NCBI RefSeq assembly: GCF_959029255.1
Contig: NZ_CAUFUE010000017.1
Location: 47,779 to 111,778, forward strand
Direction of reading: 5' to 3'
Origin: an uncultured Bacteroides sp.
Lineage (GTDB): Bacteria > Bacteroidota > Bacteroidia > Bacteroidales > Bacteroidaceae
Length of the DNA stretch: 64,000 nt
The position numbers were made by a program, and so were the translations under genes. Below the pieces are notes generated by a model. It ran no database searches and was not told the origin of the DNA. It saw nothing but the letters and a program-made list of their open reading frames with translations. Positions 1 through 8,666 of this stretch are shown one piece after another (within the stretch, counting starts at the first letter, position 1; each line of letters starts with the position of its first letter).

Positions 1-178
1 CGCCAAAGGCAAAATAGATAAGAAAACCAATACATTAATAGTCACGTCGGCCAAAGTAAAAAAGCCTGTTGCCGTAAGATACAGTTTTTCCAATGAAGCA
101 ATAGGTAACCTCTTTTGTACCAACGGACTACCGGTATTACCATTTCGTACCGATAATGAAACAATAGAAATATTCTAA
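1..178 (+). CDS. Sialate O-acetylesterase family protein, C-terminal end only
   Basis: The frame starting at base 2 is open from the window edge to a TAA at 176-178 and gives 58 residues. It contains VRYSFSNEAIGNLFCTNGLP followed by a PFRTD-like end, which is how sialate 9-O-acetylesterases of the SGNH/GDSL superfamily in Bacteroides usually finish. These are secreted or periplasmic enzymes that remove O-acetyl groups from sialic acids or other sugars. The catalytic Ser and His lie outside the window, so activity cannot be judged. Thirteen bases separate it from the sialidase-like gene, which suggests one transcription unit. The substrate is not established, because related esterases act on other acetylated glycans. 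Confidence 0.7.
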   Translation, partial: AKGKIDKKTNTLIVTSAKVKKPVAVRYSFSNEAIGNLFCTNGLPVLPFRTDNETIEIF

Positions 179-191
179 ACAACCAGTAATA

Positions 192-1736
192 ATGAAAATA
201 AAAATAGTATTCATCACTCTGTTTTGTCTATTCATAAATCAATATATCCCGGCACAAAAAGTATTTGTGAAAGGAAATATGACGGACATTTCTATGGTGG
301 CTCCTCAAACAGAGTTATTCTTGAAATCCAAATCATTCAAGTTCGGTAGTGAGATAAATCGGTATATTCAAGGAAAAATGTTCATTCGACGGTTTCAATA
401 CAGCCAATCAGCCATAAAAATAAAAAGTGAACATCCCCTTACGGTTTATTTAGCTACAATGATACCTATAAGCGATAAGAAATGGAAACCACTGAATGAA
501 TCCTTTTCATCCGGAAATCAACAGTTCTATCTCTATAGCCATGAGTTAAGCAATAAATGGATTACTGTGCCAGATATCGATGGAAACAGTTCCCTATTGT
601 TTGCGCCACAAATTGAACGGGTAAATTTACCAACCGTACCGGGCACGGTCATTTACAATTCTGACAATTCCGACCGGAATTTTGTGACAGACCCTGCATT
701 GACAGTTCTACCGAATGGTAATTATATCGCAGGATGCAGAGCACGTTTCAATGGCAAAACCGGATTTGTACGTCTCTTTCGTTCCACCGATAAAGGAAAA
801 ACATGGAAAATACTTTCTGATATTCCGGAAGTGGGTTTCTATACTATTTTCGTCCATAACGCTGCATTATACCTGATGGGAACCAAAGGAGGGTTCAATC
901 ATATAGTCATTCTGCGTTCGGATGATGATGGCCATAACTGGACTACTCCCATTGACTCGAAACATGGATTACTGAGCGGAGAATCCAAAAGTTATCATTC
1001 CGCTTCCGTACCGGTAGTTTACGCAAAAGGCAGGATATGGCGTGCAATGGAAAATAATCTTCCCAAAGGAAAACGGTATTTCAGGGCATTTATGATGTCA
1101 GCTCCAGTCGATGCCAACCTTCTGGATTCAGCGGTATGGACCCGTTCCGAGGCATTACCTTATGATTCAACCTGGCTTGGTACCGACCGGACATTCAACG
1201 GATGGCTTGAAGGAAATGCGGTTGTCACCCGTGAAGGAGACGTAGTAGATATTTTAAGAATTGAAGAACGCAATCTGGACGGAAAAGCAGCAATGATTAA
1301 AATTAGTGACGATGGCAAACAGTCTCATTTCAATCCCCAGACAGATATCATCGATTTACCGGGAGCTTCCAAAAAGTTTGTAATAAGATTTGATTCTCTC
1401 TCCAACCTCTATTGGGCCATTACTAACCATGTGTTTAAACAAGATTTAGGAAAAGAACACTGCGGCTTGCTTCGCAACAGATTAGTATTGGTTTCTTCAT
1501 CCAACCTGCGCGATTGGCAGATACAAGATACGCTTATCAGCCACAATGACCCTCATTTTCATGGCTTCCAGTACATTGACTGGCTTATTGAAGGAAATGA
1601 TATCATCGCTGTTTCACGTACTGCCTTCGATGACAAGAATGGTTTACCCAAACGGCAACATGATGCCAATTATCTGACATTTCATCGTTTTAAATCATTT
1701 AGAAAGTGCTTAAAATCAAAAAACAAAGACTTATGA
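192..1736 (+). CDS. Secreted sialidase-like (Asp-box) beta-propeller protein
   Basis: 514 residues with a signal peptide (MKIKIVFITLFCLF, cleavage near IPAQ). Two Asp-box motifs of the S-x-D-x-G-x-T-W type are visible, STDKGKTW near residue 200 and SDDDGHNW near 247. The segment NFVTDPALTVLPNGNYIAG resembles the first propeller strand of sialidases. This supports a six-bladed sialidase-type fold exported to the periplasm or surface. I cannot assign the full catalytic set of a GH33 sialidase (Arg triad, Tyr/Glu pair), so hydrolysis of sialic acid is only one possibility. The gene follows an O-acetylesterase and its TGA overlaps the next ATG (ATGA), so the three are probably co-transcribed parts of a glycan-utilisation locus extending left of the window. 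Confidence 0.75.
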   Translation: MKIKIVFITLFCLFINQYIPAQKVFVKGNMTDISMVAPQTELFLKSKSFKFGSEINRYIQGKMFIRRFQYSQSAIKIKSEHPLTVYLATMIPISDKKWKPLNESFSSGNQQFYLYSHELSNKWITVPDIDGNSSLLFAPQIERVNLPTVPGTVIYNSDNSDRNFVTDPALTVLPNGNYIAGCRARFNGKTGFVRLFRSTDKGKTWKILSDIPEVGFYTIFVHNAALYLMGTKGGFNHIVILRSDDDGHNWTTPIDSKHGLLSGESKSYHSASVPVVYAKGRIWRAMENNLPKGKRYFRAFMMSAPVDANLLDSAVWTRSEALPYDSTWLGTDRTFNGWLEGNAVVTREGDVVDILRIEERNLDGKAAMIKISDDGKQSHFNPQTDIIDLPGASKKFVIRFDSLSNLYWAITNHVFKQDLGKEHCGLLRNRLVLVSSSNLRDWQIQDTLISHNDPHFHGFQYIDWLIEGNDIIAVSRTAFDDKNGLPKRQHDANYLTFHRFKSFRKCLKSKNKDL

Positions 1737-3796
1737 AACCATATCTTTTATCCATCATTCTATTTTTGTGTTTTCCATTCTCGGGAATTGCACAAAATAA
1801 TCAAGACCTGATGCCACTGAAATCAATGGCTCCCGACGGAATAGGTCCTCTTTCCCTCCCTCATTTGCGCCATGTGATATTGGGAAGCGCGTTTGTCTAT
1901 AAAGGAAAATATCCCGACCTCTTCATAACCGGAACAGGAAAAACAACCGAACTTTATCTCTATAAGTGGTTGAGAAATACAGAAAACGATGTTCCTATTT
2001 TCGATAAACCTCGAAAAATAACATCTCCCTACAAATTGAAAGGTACTATTTTTCAAACCGATAATCAAGTGATTCATGCCTTATGGTTGAAGAAAGACTC
2101 CGTAATACATACTGTTTTTAACATCAAGAACCAGTCGTTCGATAGAATCGGAGGTATTGCATTACCTCCATTAGCATCTATTCCCCAAAGTATAGCTGCA
2201 CATATAAATAAAGACAAAACAGTAGATTTATTCATAGAGTTAATGGGACATAGAATCCCGGCAAAATATGCCAATCAAAATCCTTCAAGTAAAGAATGGA
2301 GACCTTATGACGAAGCCGGTGTCTCTACCACTCCGCTCCATTATACCTATTTATGCAATATACGATATCCTGAATTATTATCCGGTAAACCATCTGTAAA
2401 ACAAATGATTACACATAGCCGGAAAGAAATACGTTGGGGAATGATAAATATGGCAATGGTCACACTCAAAAAAGATAATACACAAGAGCTGATATGCGGG
2501 TCAAGACTGGGAAACTTTACATATTATTCACGTCCGGAGCTTTCACCGGATACTCTATCTTCCCGTCATTATGCAGTAGGTCCTGATAAGATATTATTGC
2601 AACATCCCAGCATATCAGCTTCTGTATGCTCTTATGCAGATAGTAAGAACGGAACAACAAATATCATTGCCGGAGGCGAGGGTGCCGTATACTTCTATAA
2701 ATTCTCCGGTAAATTTACTCCGGACGGACATCCGGTTTTCAGCAATCCGTCACCTGTTCTGCAAGTAGATGCTGATCTTTATTGCGGCACATTACCGGTT
2801 CCCAGCGTAGCAGATTGGGATGGAGATGGAATTGAAGATATTATTATCGGTAACTCGGAAGGACATGTACTTTTCTTTAAAAATATAGGTAACAATGATA
2901 ATCCACGTTTCATACCCCAGGGAAGAGTACAAGCCGATGGAAAAGACATCCATATTCAAGCAGGATATTCCGGAAGCGTACAAGGTACTCCCGAATCACG
3001 CTGGGGATATTTATCGCCCACAGTTGTAGACTGGACAGGCGACGGACTACCGGACATCATCATGGGAGATATCACCGGAAATTACACTCTATATGTGAAT
3101 AAAGGAACGCCTAGAGAACCAAAACTTGATGCACCCCGGCCTTTCTTCTGTGAAGGTCTTGAGTTACATGGAATGTGGCGTTCAAGAGCTGCCGTTGCAA
3201 AGTTCGGTAATCGTATGGCATTGGCCATTGTCGATGACAACGATTTATTCCATCTATATTGGAAAATTGATGATTTCCATCTGGAAGATGGTGGTGAACT
3301 GAAACTAGATAACGGAAATACCATATTGACAAGCGCCGAACCTGCGGGTGGCACAGGACGATGCAAACTAAATTTCTTTGATTATGATGGCGATGGATTA
3401 CTTGATTTAATTATCGGTACCGGACGACGTTCGGCAATTCCAACTATGGAAACCGGTTATCCACTACCCGTTTTAGGAAAAAAAACGATGGGTACTCCCT
3501 TATTTATGAAAAATGTGGGTAGTTCATCACAACCTGTATTTGCCCATCCTTGTCCATTTAAACATCCGGCAATAGGATTGGTACAACCCGGTGGTTCCCA
3601 CGAAAGCGGGGCAGTAGGCACCAAGCTGGGCGGAGGAACACAACGAAACCTATTGCTCGGAAATGAAGTTGGAAGACTTTATTTATTGAAAGGGAAGACT
3701 TTAGAATTGATGATGATGGATGAAGCAAAAAAGTATAAAAATAAACCCAATCCATTTCCCGGTTTCTCCCATCCCGGAGAAAAAAACACTAAATAA
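1733..3796 (+). CDS. Secreted VCBS/FG-GAP repeat beta-propeller protein
   Basis: 687 residues from the ATG at 1733, which overlaps the upstream stop codon and begins a good signal peptide (MKPYLLSIILFLCFPFSGIA). An in-frame ATG nine codons earlier lies inside the previous gene and would spoil the signal sequence. Several FG-GAP/VCBS calcium-binding loops are visible: DWDGDGIEDIIIGN, DWTGDGLPDIIMGD and DYDGDGLLDLIIGT, the hallmark of integrin-alpha-like seven-bladed propellers. Proteins of this type in Bacteroides are exported and occur with glycan-degrading enzymes as binding or lyase-like components. No catalytic residues can be named from sequence. It is the last gene of the left locus and ends just before a hairpin terminator. 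Confidence 0.75.
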   Translation: MKPYLLSIILFLCFPFSGIAQNNQDLMPLKSMAPDGIGPLSLPHLRHVILGSAFVYKGKYPDLFITGTGKTTELYLYKWLRNTENDVPIFDKPRKITSPYKLKGTIFQTDNQVIHALWLKKDSVIHTVFNIKNQSFDRIGGIALPPLASIPQSIAAHINKDKTVDLFIELMGHRIPAKYANQNPSSKEWRPYDEAGVSTTPLHYTYLCNIRYPELLSGKPSVKQMITHSRKEIRWGMINMAMVTLKKDNTQELICGSRLGNFTYYSRPELSPDTLSSRHYAVGPDKILLQHPSISASVCSYADSKNGTTNIIAGGEGAVYFYKFSGKFTPDGHPVFSNPSPVLQVDADLYCGTLPVPSVADWDGDGIEDIIIGNSEGHVLFFKNIGNNDNPRFIPQGRVQADGKDIHIQAGYSGSVQGTPESRWGYLSPTVVDWTGDGLPDIIMGDITGNYTLYVNKGTPREPKLDAPRPFFCEGLELHGMWRSRAAVAKFGNRMALAIVDDNDLFHLYWKIDDFHLEDGGELKLDNGNTILTSAEPAGGTGRCKLNFFDYDGDGLLDLIIGTGRRSAIPTMETGYPLPVLGKKTMGTPLFMKNVGSSSQPVFAHPCPFKHPAIGLVQPGGSHESGAVGTKLGGGTQRNLLLGNEVGRLYLLKGKTLELMMMDEAKKYKNKPNPFPGFSHPGEKNTK

Positions 3797-3823
3797 AGCC
3801 GTTTTTATTGCTTGTAACAAAAG

Positions 3824-3860
3824 AAAACTGTGTCAGGAATAGTCTTTTCGGCACAGTTTT
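3824..3860. terminator. Bidirectional hairpin terminator
   Basis: The arms 3824-3834 (aaaactgtgtc) and 3850-3860 (ggcacagtttt) pair over 11 bp with one G-T wobble and have an A-run on one side and a T-run on the other. It sits between the VCBS gene and the convergent EamA gene and can serve both. Confidence 0.75.
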
Positions 3861-3862
3861 TT

Positions 3863-4741
3863 CTATTTTCTTCCTGCACAGTACACTCCTCCCAATATCA
3901 ACACTGCTCCCATAAGCGCTACGATAGTCAGTGGTTCACCCAGCAAAACAGCAGAACCTGCCAAGGTGAAAAGAGGATTCAGATAAATGTAATTGGACGC
4001 ACGTACAGTCCCCAATTGCTTTAAAACGATATTCCAGACAACAAAACAGATTAAGGAAGCCAGAACGCTCAGGAAAAGAAGATTGAACAGCACGGCAGGT
4101 TGCAACAGGCCGGAAAAAGGGAATTGCCAGGGATGAACCAAAAATGCGGGAAGAATGGTCAATACACCGTAAAAGAAGATTTTACGGGTGATGAACGTTG
4201 TACGGTAACGATTAGCCATCTTTTTCATTATCAAACTATAAAAAGCCCATGAGAGAGCGGCAAGTAAGGTCAGGAAATCTCCTAACGGAGAAATCCTCAG
4301 TACGAAATGGCCATTATAAACTACCAACGCCACTCCAACCAATGCCAATACCGAACCACCTATCAGCCCGCGAGTGGCCTTTTCTTTTTTATAGATAATC
4401 AAAGAAAGAATAGTGGTAAGCAAAGGAGCCGTGCAAACAATGAATGCCACATTGGTGGCCAATGTAATTTCCAGTGCCGTATTTTCAGTAAAGAAATAAA
4501 GTGAACCACCCGTTACGCCTCCTAAAAGTAACCAAAGTTCATCTTTCCAATTATTGGCAAAGAGCTTGTGGGGAGAAATAAACCAGATACCCAGGTAAGC
4601 GATGAGAAAACGGAGCAGAAATATTTCTTGTGGAGAAAGGCCGTATTCTATTAATACTTTTGTTGAGATAAATGTCAATCCCCAGATAGCTATTACAAGA
4701 ATGGCTATGAGATGATAAGTATAGTTTTTAGTTACGCTCAT
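3863..4741 (-). CDS. EamA/DMT-family membrane transporter
   Basis: 292 residues, about ten hydrophobic segments in two EamA-like halves. The N-terminal half shows the family signature AIWGLTFISTKVLIEYGLSP followed by LRFLIAY. The second half begins around GDFLTLLAALSWAFYSLIMKK and ends with the NPLFTLAGSAVLLGEPLT motif typical of the family. EamA/RhaT-type proteins export metabolites or amino acids through the inner membrane; the substrate cannot be read from sequence. I chose the ATG at 4741 because a good -7 box lies at 4764-4771 on the same strand, so the longer reading frame to 4819 would start upstream of the transcript. The gene stands alone and converges on the VCBS gene. Confidence 0.85.
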   Translation of the reverse strand: MSVTKNYTYHLIAILVIAIWGLTFISTKVLIEYGLSPQEIFLLRFLIAYLGIWFISPHKLFANNWKDELWLLLGGVTGGSLYFFTENTALEITLATNVAFIVCTAPLLTTILSLIIYKKEKATRGLIGGSVLALVGVALVVYNGHFVLRISPLGDFLTLLAALSWAFYSLIMKKMANRYRTTFITRKIFFYGVLTILPAFLVHPWQFPFSGLLQPAVLFNLLFLSVLASLICFVVWNIVLKQLGTVRASNYIYLNPLFTLAGSAVLLGEPLTIVALMGAVLILGGVYCAGRK

Positions 4742-4763
4742 TGCACTGCTGATAAATTGCGTG

Positions 4764-4771
4764 CAAAGATA
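4764..4771 (-). promoter_or_regulatory. Bacteroides -7 promoter box for the EamA gene
   Basis: Reads TATCTTTG on the minus strand, a full match to TAnnTTTG, about 22 bases before the ATG at 4741. No clear -33 TTTG is seen. It fixes the start choice. Confidence 0.65.
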
Positions 4772-4999
4772 ATACTTTCCTTTTGTATTTCCCACATCCC
4801 GAGAATCGCGTATTTCCACCCGTAGTCGGGTGCGGGCGGAAATAAACGAACGGAAAATTGTATCTTCTTAATGAATAGCGGAATACAGAAATACGTACAA
4901 CTCAAATAGACGGAAAATAGTGGTCTGTTGATGCAAAAACGCGCTTTTACCAAGAGAAAAAGGGCGCTTTCAGGAGAAATGTTTATCTCTCTCGGGAGG

Positions 5000-5109
5000 G
5001 AAGTTAACATCCCTCGTGTGGGAAGTTAACATCCCTCGTGTGGGAAGTTAATATCTCTCGCGATAGAAGTTAATATCCCTCACGTGGGAAGTTAATATCC
5101 CTCCTTCGA
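5000..5109. repeat. Five-copy 22-bp tandem array with a GTTAAC-centred palindrome
   Basis: Units start at 5000, 5022, 5044, 5066 and 5088. The consensus is gaagttaaYatccctcgtgtgg (written here as gaagttaa, Y, atccctc, gtgtgg). The first two copies are identical and copies 3-5 carry a few substitutions. A degenerate sixth copy seems to precede the array at 4976-4999. Across the junction each unit holds an imperfect palindrome, ggga-a-gttaac-a-tccc, with the HpaI-type core intact in copies 1 and 2 and changed to gttaat in the rest. It lies in the long non-coding stretch between the divergent EamA and leuS genes. Possible roles are protein binding sites or a relic of slippage. Confidence 0.85.
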
Positions 5110-5604
5110 GAGACGTAAAATCAAGGGATATTCGGTAAAAATACCGCATATTTATGCTTTAAATCGTACGTTTTCATTCTATTTCGGGATTTTTAGAAAG
5201 TGAACATGTCAGTAAAAGAATTTATTTGAAGACAGAAAGCATATAATAAGTGTTGTTTTGAAATCAATTTGATAGATTGGCTTGCCAAACCTTCAAGTAT
5301 AAACAAACAAAGATGTGGAATTGGTATGTGAAATGTGTGGTATATTCAGATGATAAAGCTTTTCTTGGCATCAGTGAAAACAAGTGCAAAAACACAAAGG
5401 ATGAAATCTTCACAGACTTCATCCCTTACTATATCCTAAAAATCTTTTTTATAAATCCTATTGAATTAATTCAGCTATTATTTGTATTACAAACAAAAAA
5501 TTAGTTTTAAAAGCACATCACAAATATAAGCAACATAAAACGAATTATCAAGCATTTGCCATTGTTTTTTAAGCTACTTAGCTACAAATCTGAAAATAAA
5601 CAGT
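5110..5604. other. AT-rich intergenic stretch upstream of leuS
   Basis: I find no convincing gene here; the short open frames lack recognisable motifs and plausible ribosome-binding context. A hairpin is present around 5397-5429 (aaaggatgaaatct pairing imperfectly with agacttcatccctt), more than 150 bases before the leuS promoter. The GC content is low throughout. Confidence 0.5.
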
Positions 5605-5612
5605 TAACTTTG
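5605..5612 (+). promoter_or_regulatory. -7 promoter box for leuS
   Basis: TAACTTTG matches TAnnTTTG exactly and is followed by a leader of about 75 bases with a repeated accgg/accggtt pattern. A matching -33 element is not obvious. Confidence 0.6.
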
Positions 5613-5691
5613 CACCGTTATTAACCGGATACTAACCGGTTTTAACCATATAACCAACAAAGTTTTCAACAATATACTAACAAATACCATT

Positions 5692-8661
5692 ATGGAATAC
5701 AATTTCAGGGAGATTGAAAAGAAATGGCAGAAACGGTGGGTAGATAATAAAACCTACCAAGTGACGGAAGATGAAACAAAGCAGAAATATTATGTATTGA
5801 ACATGTTCCCCTACCCCAGCGGCGCAGGTTTGCATGTGGGTCATCCGTTGGGATATATCGCTTCGGACATTTACGCACGCTACAAACGCTTGCAAGGTTT
5901 CAATGTACTGAACCCGATGGGCTTTGATGCATACGGGCTTCCTGCCGAGCAATATGCCATCCAAACAGGACAACATCCTGCAATCACAACTGAACAAAAC
6001 ATCAAACGTTATTGTGAGCAATTAAACAAAATAGGATTCTCATTCGACTGGAACCGTAAAATAAGCACTTGTGAACCGGAATATTATCATTGGACGCAAT
6101 GGGCTTTCCAAAAGATGTTCAACAGCTACTACTGCAATGATGAAAAGCAGGCGCGTCCCATCGAAGAGCTGATAGAGGCATTTCCAAAATATGGAAACGA
6201 AGGATTGAATGCCGCATGCAGCGAAGAACTGCACTTCACTGCTGAAGAGTGGAACGCTATGAGCGAAAAAGAACAGCAAGAAGTCCTGATGAATTACCGC
6301 ATCGCTTACTTGGGCGAAACAATGGTTAACTGGTGTCCGCAATTGGGTACCGTACTTGCCAACGATGAAGTGGTAGACGGTGTATCGGAACGTGGTGGTT
6401 TCCCTGTAGTCCAGAAAAAGATGCGCCAATGGTGTCTTCGTGTATCTGCTTACGCCCAACGTCTGCTGGACGGATTGGAAACCATCGACTGGACCGAGTC
6501 GCTGAAGGAAACCCAAAAGAACTGGATAGGCCGCAGCGAAGGTGCCGAAGTACAATTTAAGGTAAAGGACAGCGAACTGGAATTTACTATCTTCACCACG
6601 CGTGCAGATACCATGTTCGGCGTGACTTTCATGGTATTGGCTCCCGAAAGCGAATTGGTATCACAATTGACTACCGAAACACAAAAAGCTGAAGTAGACG
6701 CTTATCTGGAACGTACCAAGAAGCGTACGGAGCGCGAACGCATTGCCGACCGCAGTGTGACGGGTGTATTCTCGGGAAGTTATGCCATCAATCCTTTTAC
6801 GGGCGAAGCGGTACCTATCTGGATTAGTGATTATGTACTTGCCGGATATGGAACAGGCGCCATCATGGCTGTACCTGCACATGATAGCCGTGACTATGCT
6901 TTCGCTAAACATTTCGGTTTGCCTATCGTGCCATTGGTGGAGGGTTGCGATGTAAGTGAAGAAAGCTTTGACGCTAAAGAGGGTATCGTATGCAACTCTC
7001 CGAAAGCGGGTGTAGAACCTTATTGTGATTTAAACCTGAACGGACTGACTATTAAAGAAGCCATTGCCACTACTAAGAAGTACGTGAAGGAGCATAATCT
7101 GGGACGTGTAAAAGTAAACTTCCGTCTGCGTGACGCCATTTTCTCACGTCAACGTTATTGGGGTGAACCTTTCCCGGTTTACTACAAGGATGGCATGCCT
7201 TATATGATTGATGAAAGTTGTCTTCCATTGGAACTTCCCGAAGTCGCTAAATTCCTGCCTACCGAAACGGGCGAACCTCCATTGGGACATGCCACTAAAT
7301 GGGCTTGGGATACCGTAAATAAATGTGTGGTTGACAATGAGAAAATCGACAATGTCACCGTATTCCCGTTGGAACTGAATACAATGCCCGGATTTGCCGG
7401 TTCAAGCGCTTACTACCTGCGGTATATGGATCCACGCAATCATTCTGCCTTGGTAGACAAGAAAGTAGATGAATACTGGCGTAATGTAGACCTCTATGTA
7501 GGTGGTACGGAACATGCTACGGGACACTTGATTTATTCCCGCTTCTGGAATAAATTCCTGTACGACCTTGGTGTATCTGCGGTTGAAGAACCATTCCAGA
7601 AATTAGTAAATCAAGGTATGATTCAGGGACGAAGCAATTTTGTTTATCGCATTATTAAGATTAGAAAAAGTAATTTATTTAATGAAAACATAGAAATGAC
7701 TGAGCCCACTAATGTGTATGTTTCATACAATATTATGAAAAAGGCAGAAAGTATAGACGATATTCAAGAAAAAATAAATTATTTATCTTCTCTAAATTGT
7801 CCTGAAAATATTGAAGGAATACATGGTATCAATTTTCAACAACTTCATGTAGATGTAAATATCGTATCCAATGATATACTGGATACTGAAGCGTTCAAAG
7901 CGTGGAGACCTGAATATGCTACGGCTGAGTTTATTCTGGAAGATGGTAAATATATCTGTGGATGGGCGGTTGAAAAGATGAGTAAATCCATGTTCAACGT
8001 TGTCAATCCCGATATGATTGTAGAGAAATATGGCGCCGACACACTTCGTATGTACGAAATGTTCCTGGGTCCGGTAGAACAGTCAAAACCTTGGGATACA
8101 AACGGTATCGACGGTGTACACCGTTTCATCAAGAAGTTCTGGTCATTGTTCTACGACCGTAACGACAATTATCTGGTGACGGATGAACCGGCTACCAAAG
8201 AAGAACTGAAAGCCTTGCATAAGCTCATTAAGAAGGTTACAGGAGATATCGAGCAATTCTCTTACAATACAAGTATCAGTGCTTTCATGATTTGTGTCAA
8301 TGAGTTGTTCTCATTGAAATGCAGTAAGAAGGAAATCCTGAATCAACTCATTGTTACCCTCGCTCCTTTCGCTCCGCACGTATGCGAAGAGTTATGGGAA
8401 ACATTGGGTAATGAAGGTTCGGTTTGTGATGCCAAATGGCCTGAATACAATGAAGAATATCTGACGGAAAACACAGTGAACTATACCATTTCCTTCAACG
8501 GAAAGGCACGTTTCAATATGGAATTTCCCGCAGATGCCGCATCGGATGCCATTCAAGCTGCCGTATTGGCTGATGAACGCTCTGCCAAATGGATGGAAGG
8601 CAAGGCTATAGTCAAGGTTATCGTTGTACCGAAAAAGATTGTAAACATCGTTATCAAATAA
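5692..8661 (+). CDS. leuS: Leucyl-tRNA synthetase with an unusual insert before KMSKS
   Basis: 989 residues; a class I synthetase that charges tRNA-Leu in the cytoplasm. The HIGH-type signature is HVGH at 48-51 within MFPYPSGAGLHVGHPLGY, and KMSKS is at 762-766. The CP1 editing domain shows the Thr-rich TTRADTMFG and GTGAIMAVPAHDSRD, including the conserved Asp that guards against charging errors. The C-terminal anticodon-binding region begins around residue 820. Bacteroides LeuRS proteins I recall are close to 944 residues. The surplus falls at residues 654-718, just before HVDVNIVSNDILD, where the leucine-specific domain sits. That stretch (7651-7845) is about 24% GC by hand count and uses AT-rich codons unlike the flanks. 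The frame is open across it and all catalytic motifs remain, so the enzyme is probably active. Confidence 0.95.
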   Translation: MEYNFREIEKKWQKRWVDNKTYQVTEDETKQKYYVLNMFPYPSGAGLHVGHPLGYIASDIYARYKRLQGFNVLNPMGFDAYGLPAEQYAIQTGQHPAITTEQNIKRYCEQLNKIGFSFDWNRKISTCEPEYYHWTQWAFQKMFNSYYCNDEKQARPIEELIEAFPKYGNEGLNAACSEELHFTAEEWNAMSEKEQQEVLMNYRIAYLGETMVNWCPQLGTVLANDEVVDGVSERGGFPVVQKKMRQWCLRVSAYAQRLLDGLETIDWTESLKETQKNWIGRSEGAEVQFKVKDSELEFTIFTTRADTMFGVTFMVLAPESELVSQLTTETQKAEVDAYLERTKKRTERERIADRSVTGVFSGSYAINPFTGEAVPIWISDYVLAGYGTGAIMAVPAHDSRDYAFAKHFGLPIVPLVEGCDVSEESFDAKEGIVCNSPKAGVEPYCDLNLNGLTIKEAIATTKKYVKEHNLGRVKVNFRLRDAIFSRQRYWGEPFPVYYKDGMPYMIDESCLPLELPEVAKFLPTETGEPPLGHATKWAWDTVNKCVVDNEKIDNVTVFPLELNTMPGFAGSSAYYLRYMDPRNHSALVDKKVDEYWRNVDLYVGGTEHATGHLIYSRFWNKFLYDLGVSAVEEPFQKLVNQGMIQGRSNFVYRIIKIRKSNLFNENIEMTEPTNVYVSYNIMKKAESIDDIQEKINYLSSLNCPENIEGIHGINFQQLHVDVNIVSNDILDTEAFKAWRPEYATAEFILEDGKYICGWAVEKMSKSMFNVVNPDMIVEKYGADTLRMYEMFLGPVEQSKPWDTNGIDGVHRFIKKFWSLFYDRNDNYLVTDEPATKEELKALHKLIKKVTGDIEQFSYNTSISAFMICVNELFSLKCSKKEILNQLIVTLAPFAPHVCEELWETLGNEGSVCDAKWPEYNEEYLTENTVNYTISFNGKARFNMEFPADAASDAIQAAVLADERSAKWMEGKAIVKVIVVPKKIVNIVIK
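7651..7845 (+). other. AT-rich in-frame insert in the leucine-specific region of leuS
   Basis: Encodes residues 654-718 of LeuRS (from IIKIRKSNLFNEN to INFQQL). I count 47 G or C in 195 bases, compared with the mid-40s percent by eye on either side. In the Bacteroides LeuRS sequences I remember, this interval is only about 20 residues (FVYR followed shortly by HVDVNIVSND). Replacement of the local domain by transferred DNA or very rapid drift would both explain it. Confidence 0.65.
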
Positions 8662-8666
8662 CAGAT

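Noticed and set aside
4738..5010. 90-codon minus-strand frame over the start of the EamA gene and the 22-bp array
   Set aside because: It overlaps the EamA start, its promoter and part of the repeat array; the sequence has no family look.
5277..5504. 75-codon open frame in the leuS upstream region
   Set aside because: No recognised motif, AT-rich drift-like composition, no promoter or ribosome-binding context, and it covers a hairpin.
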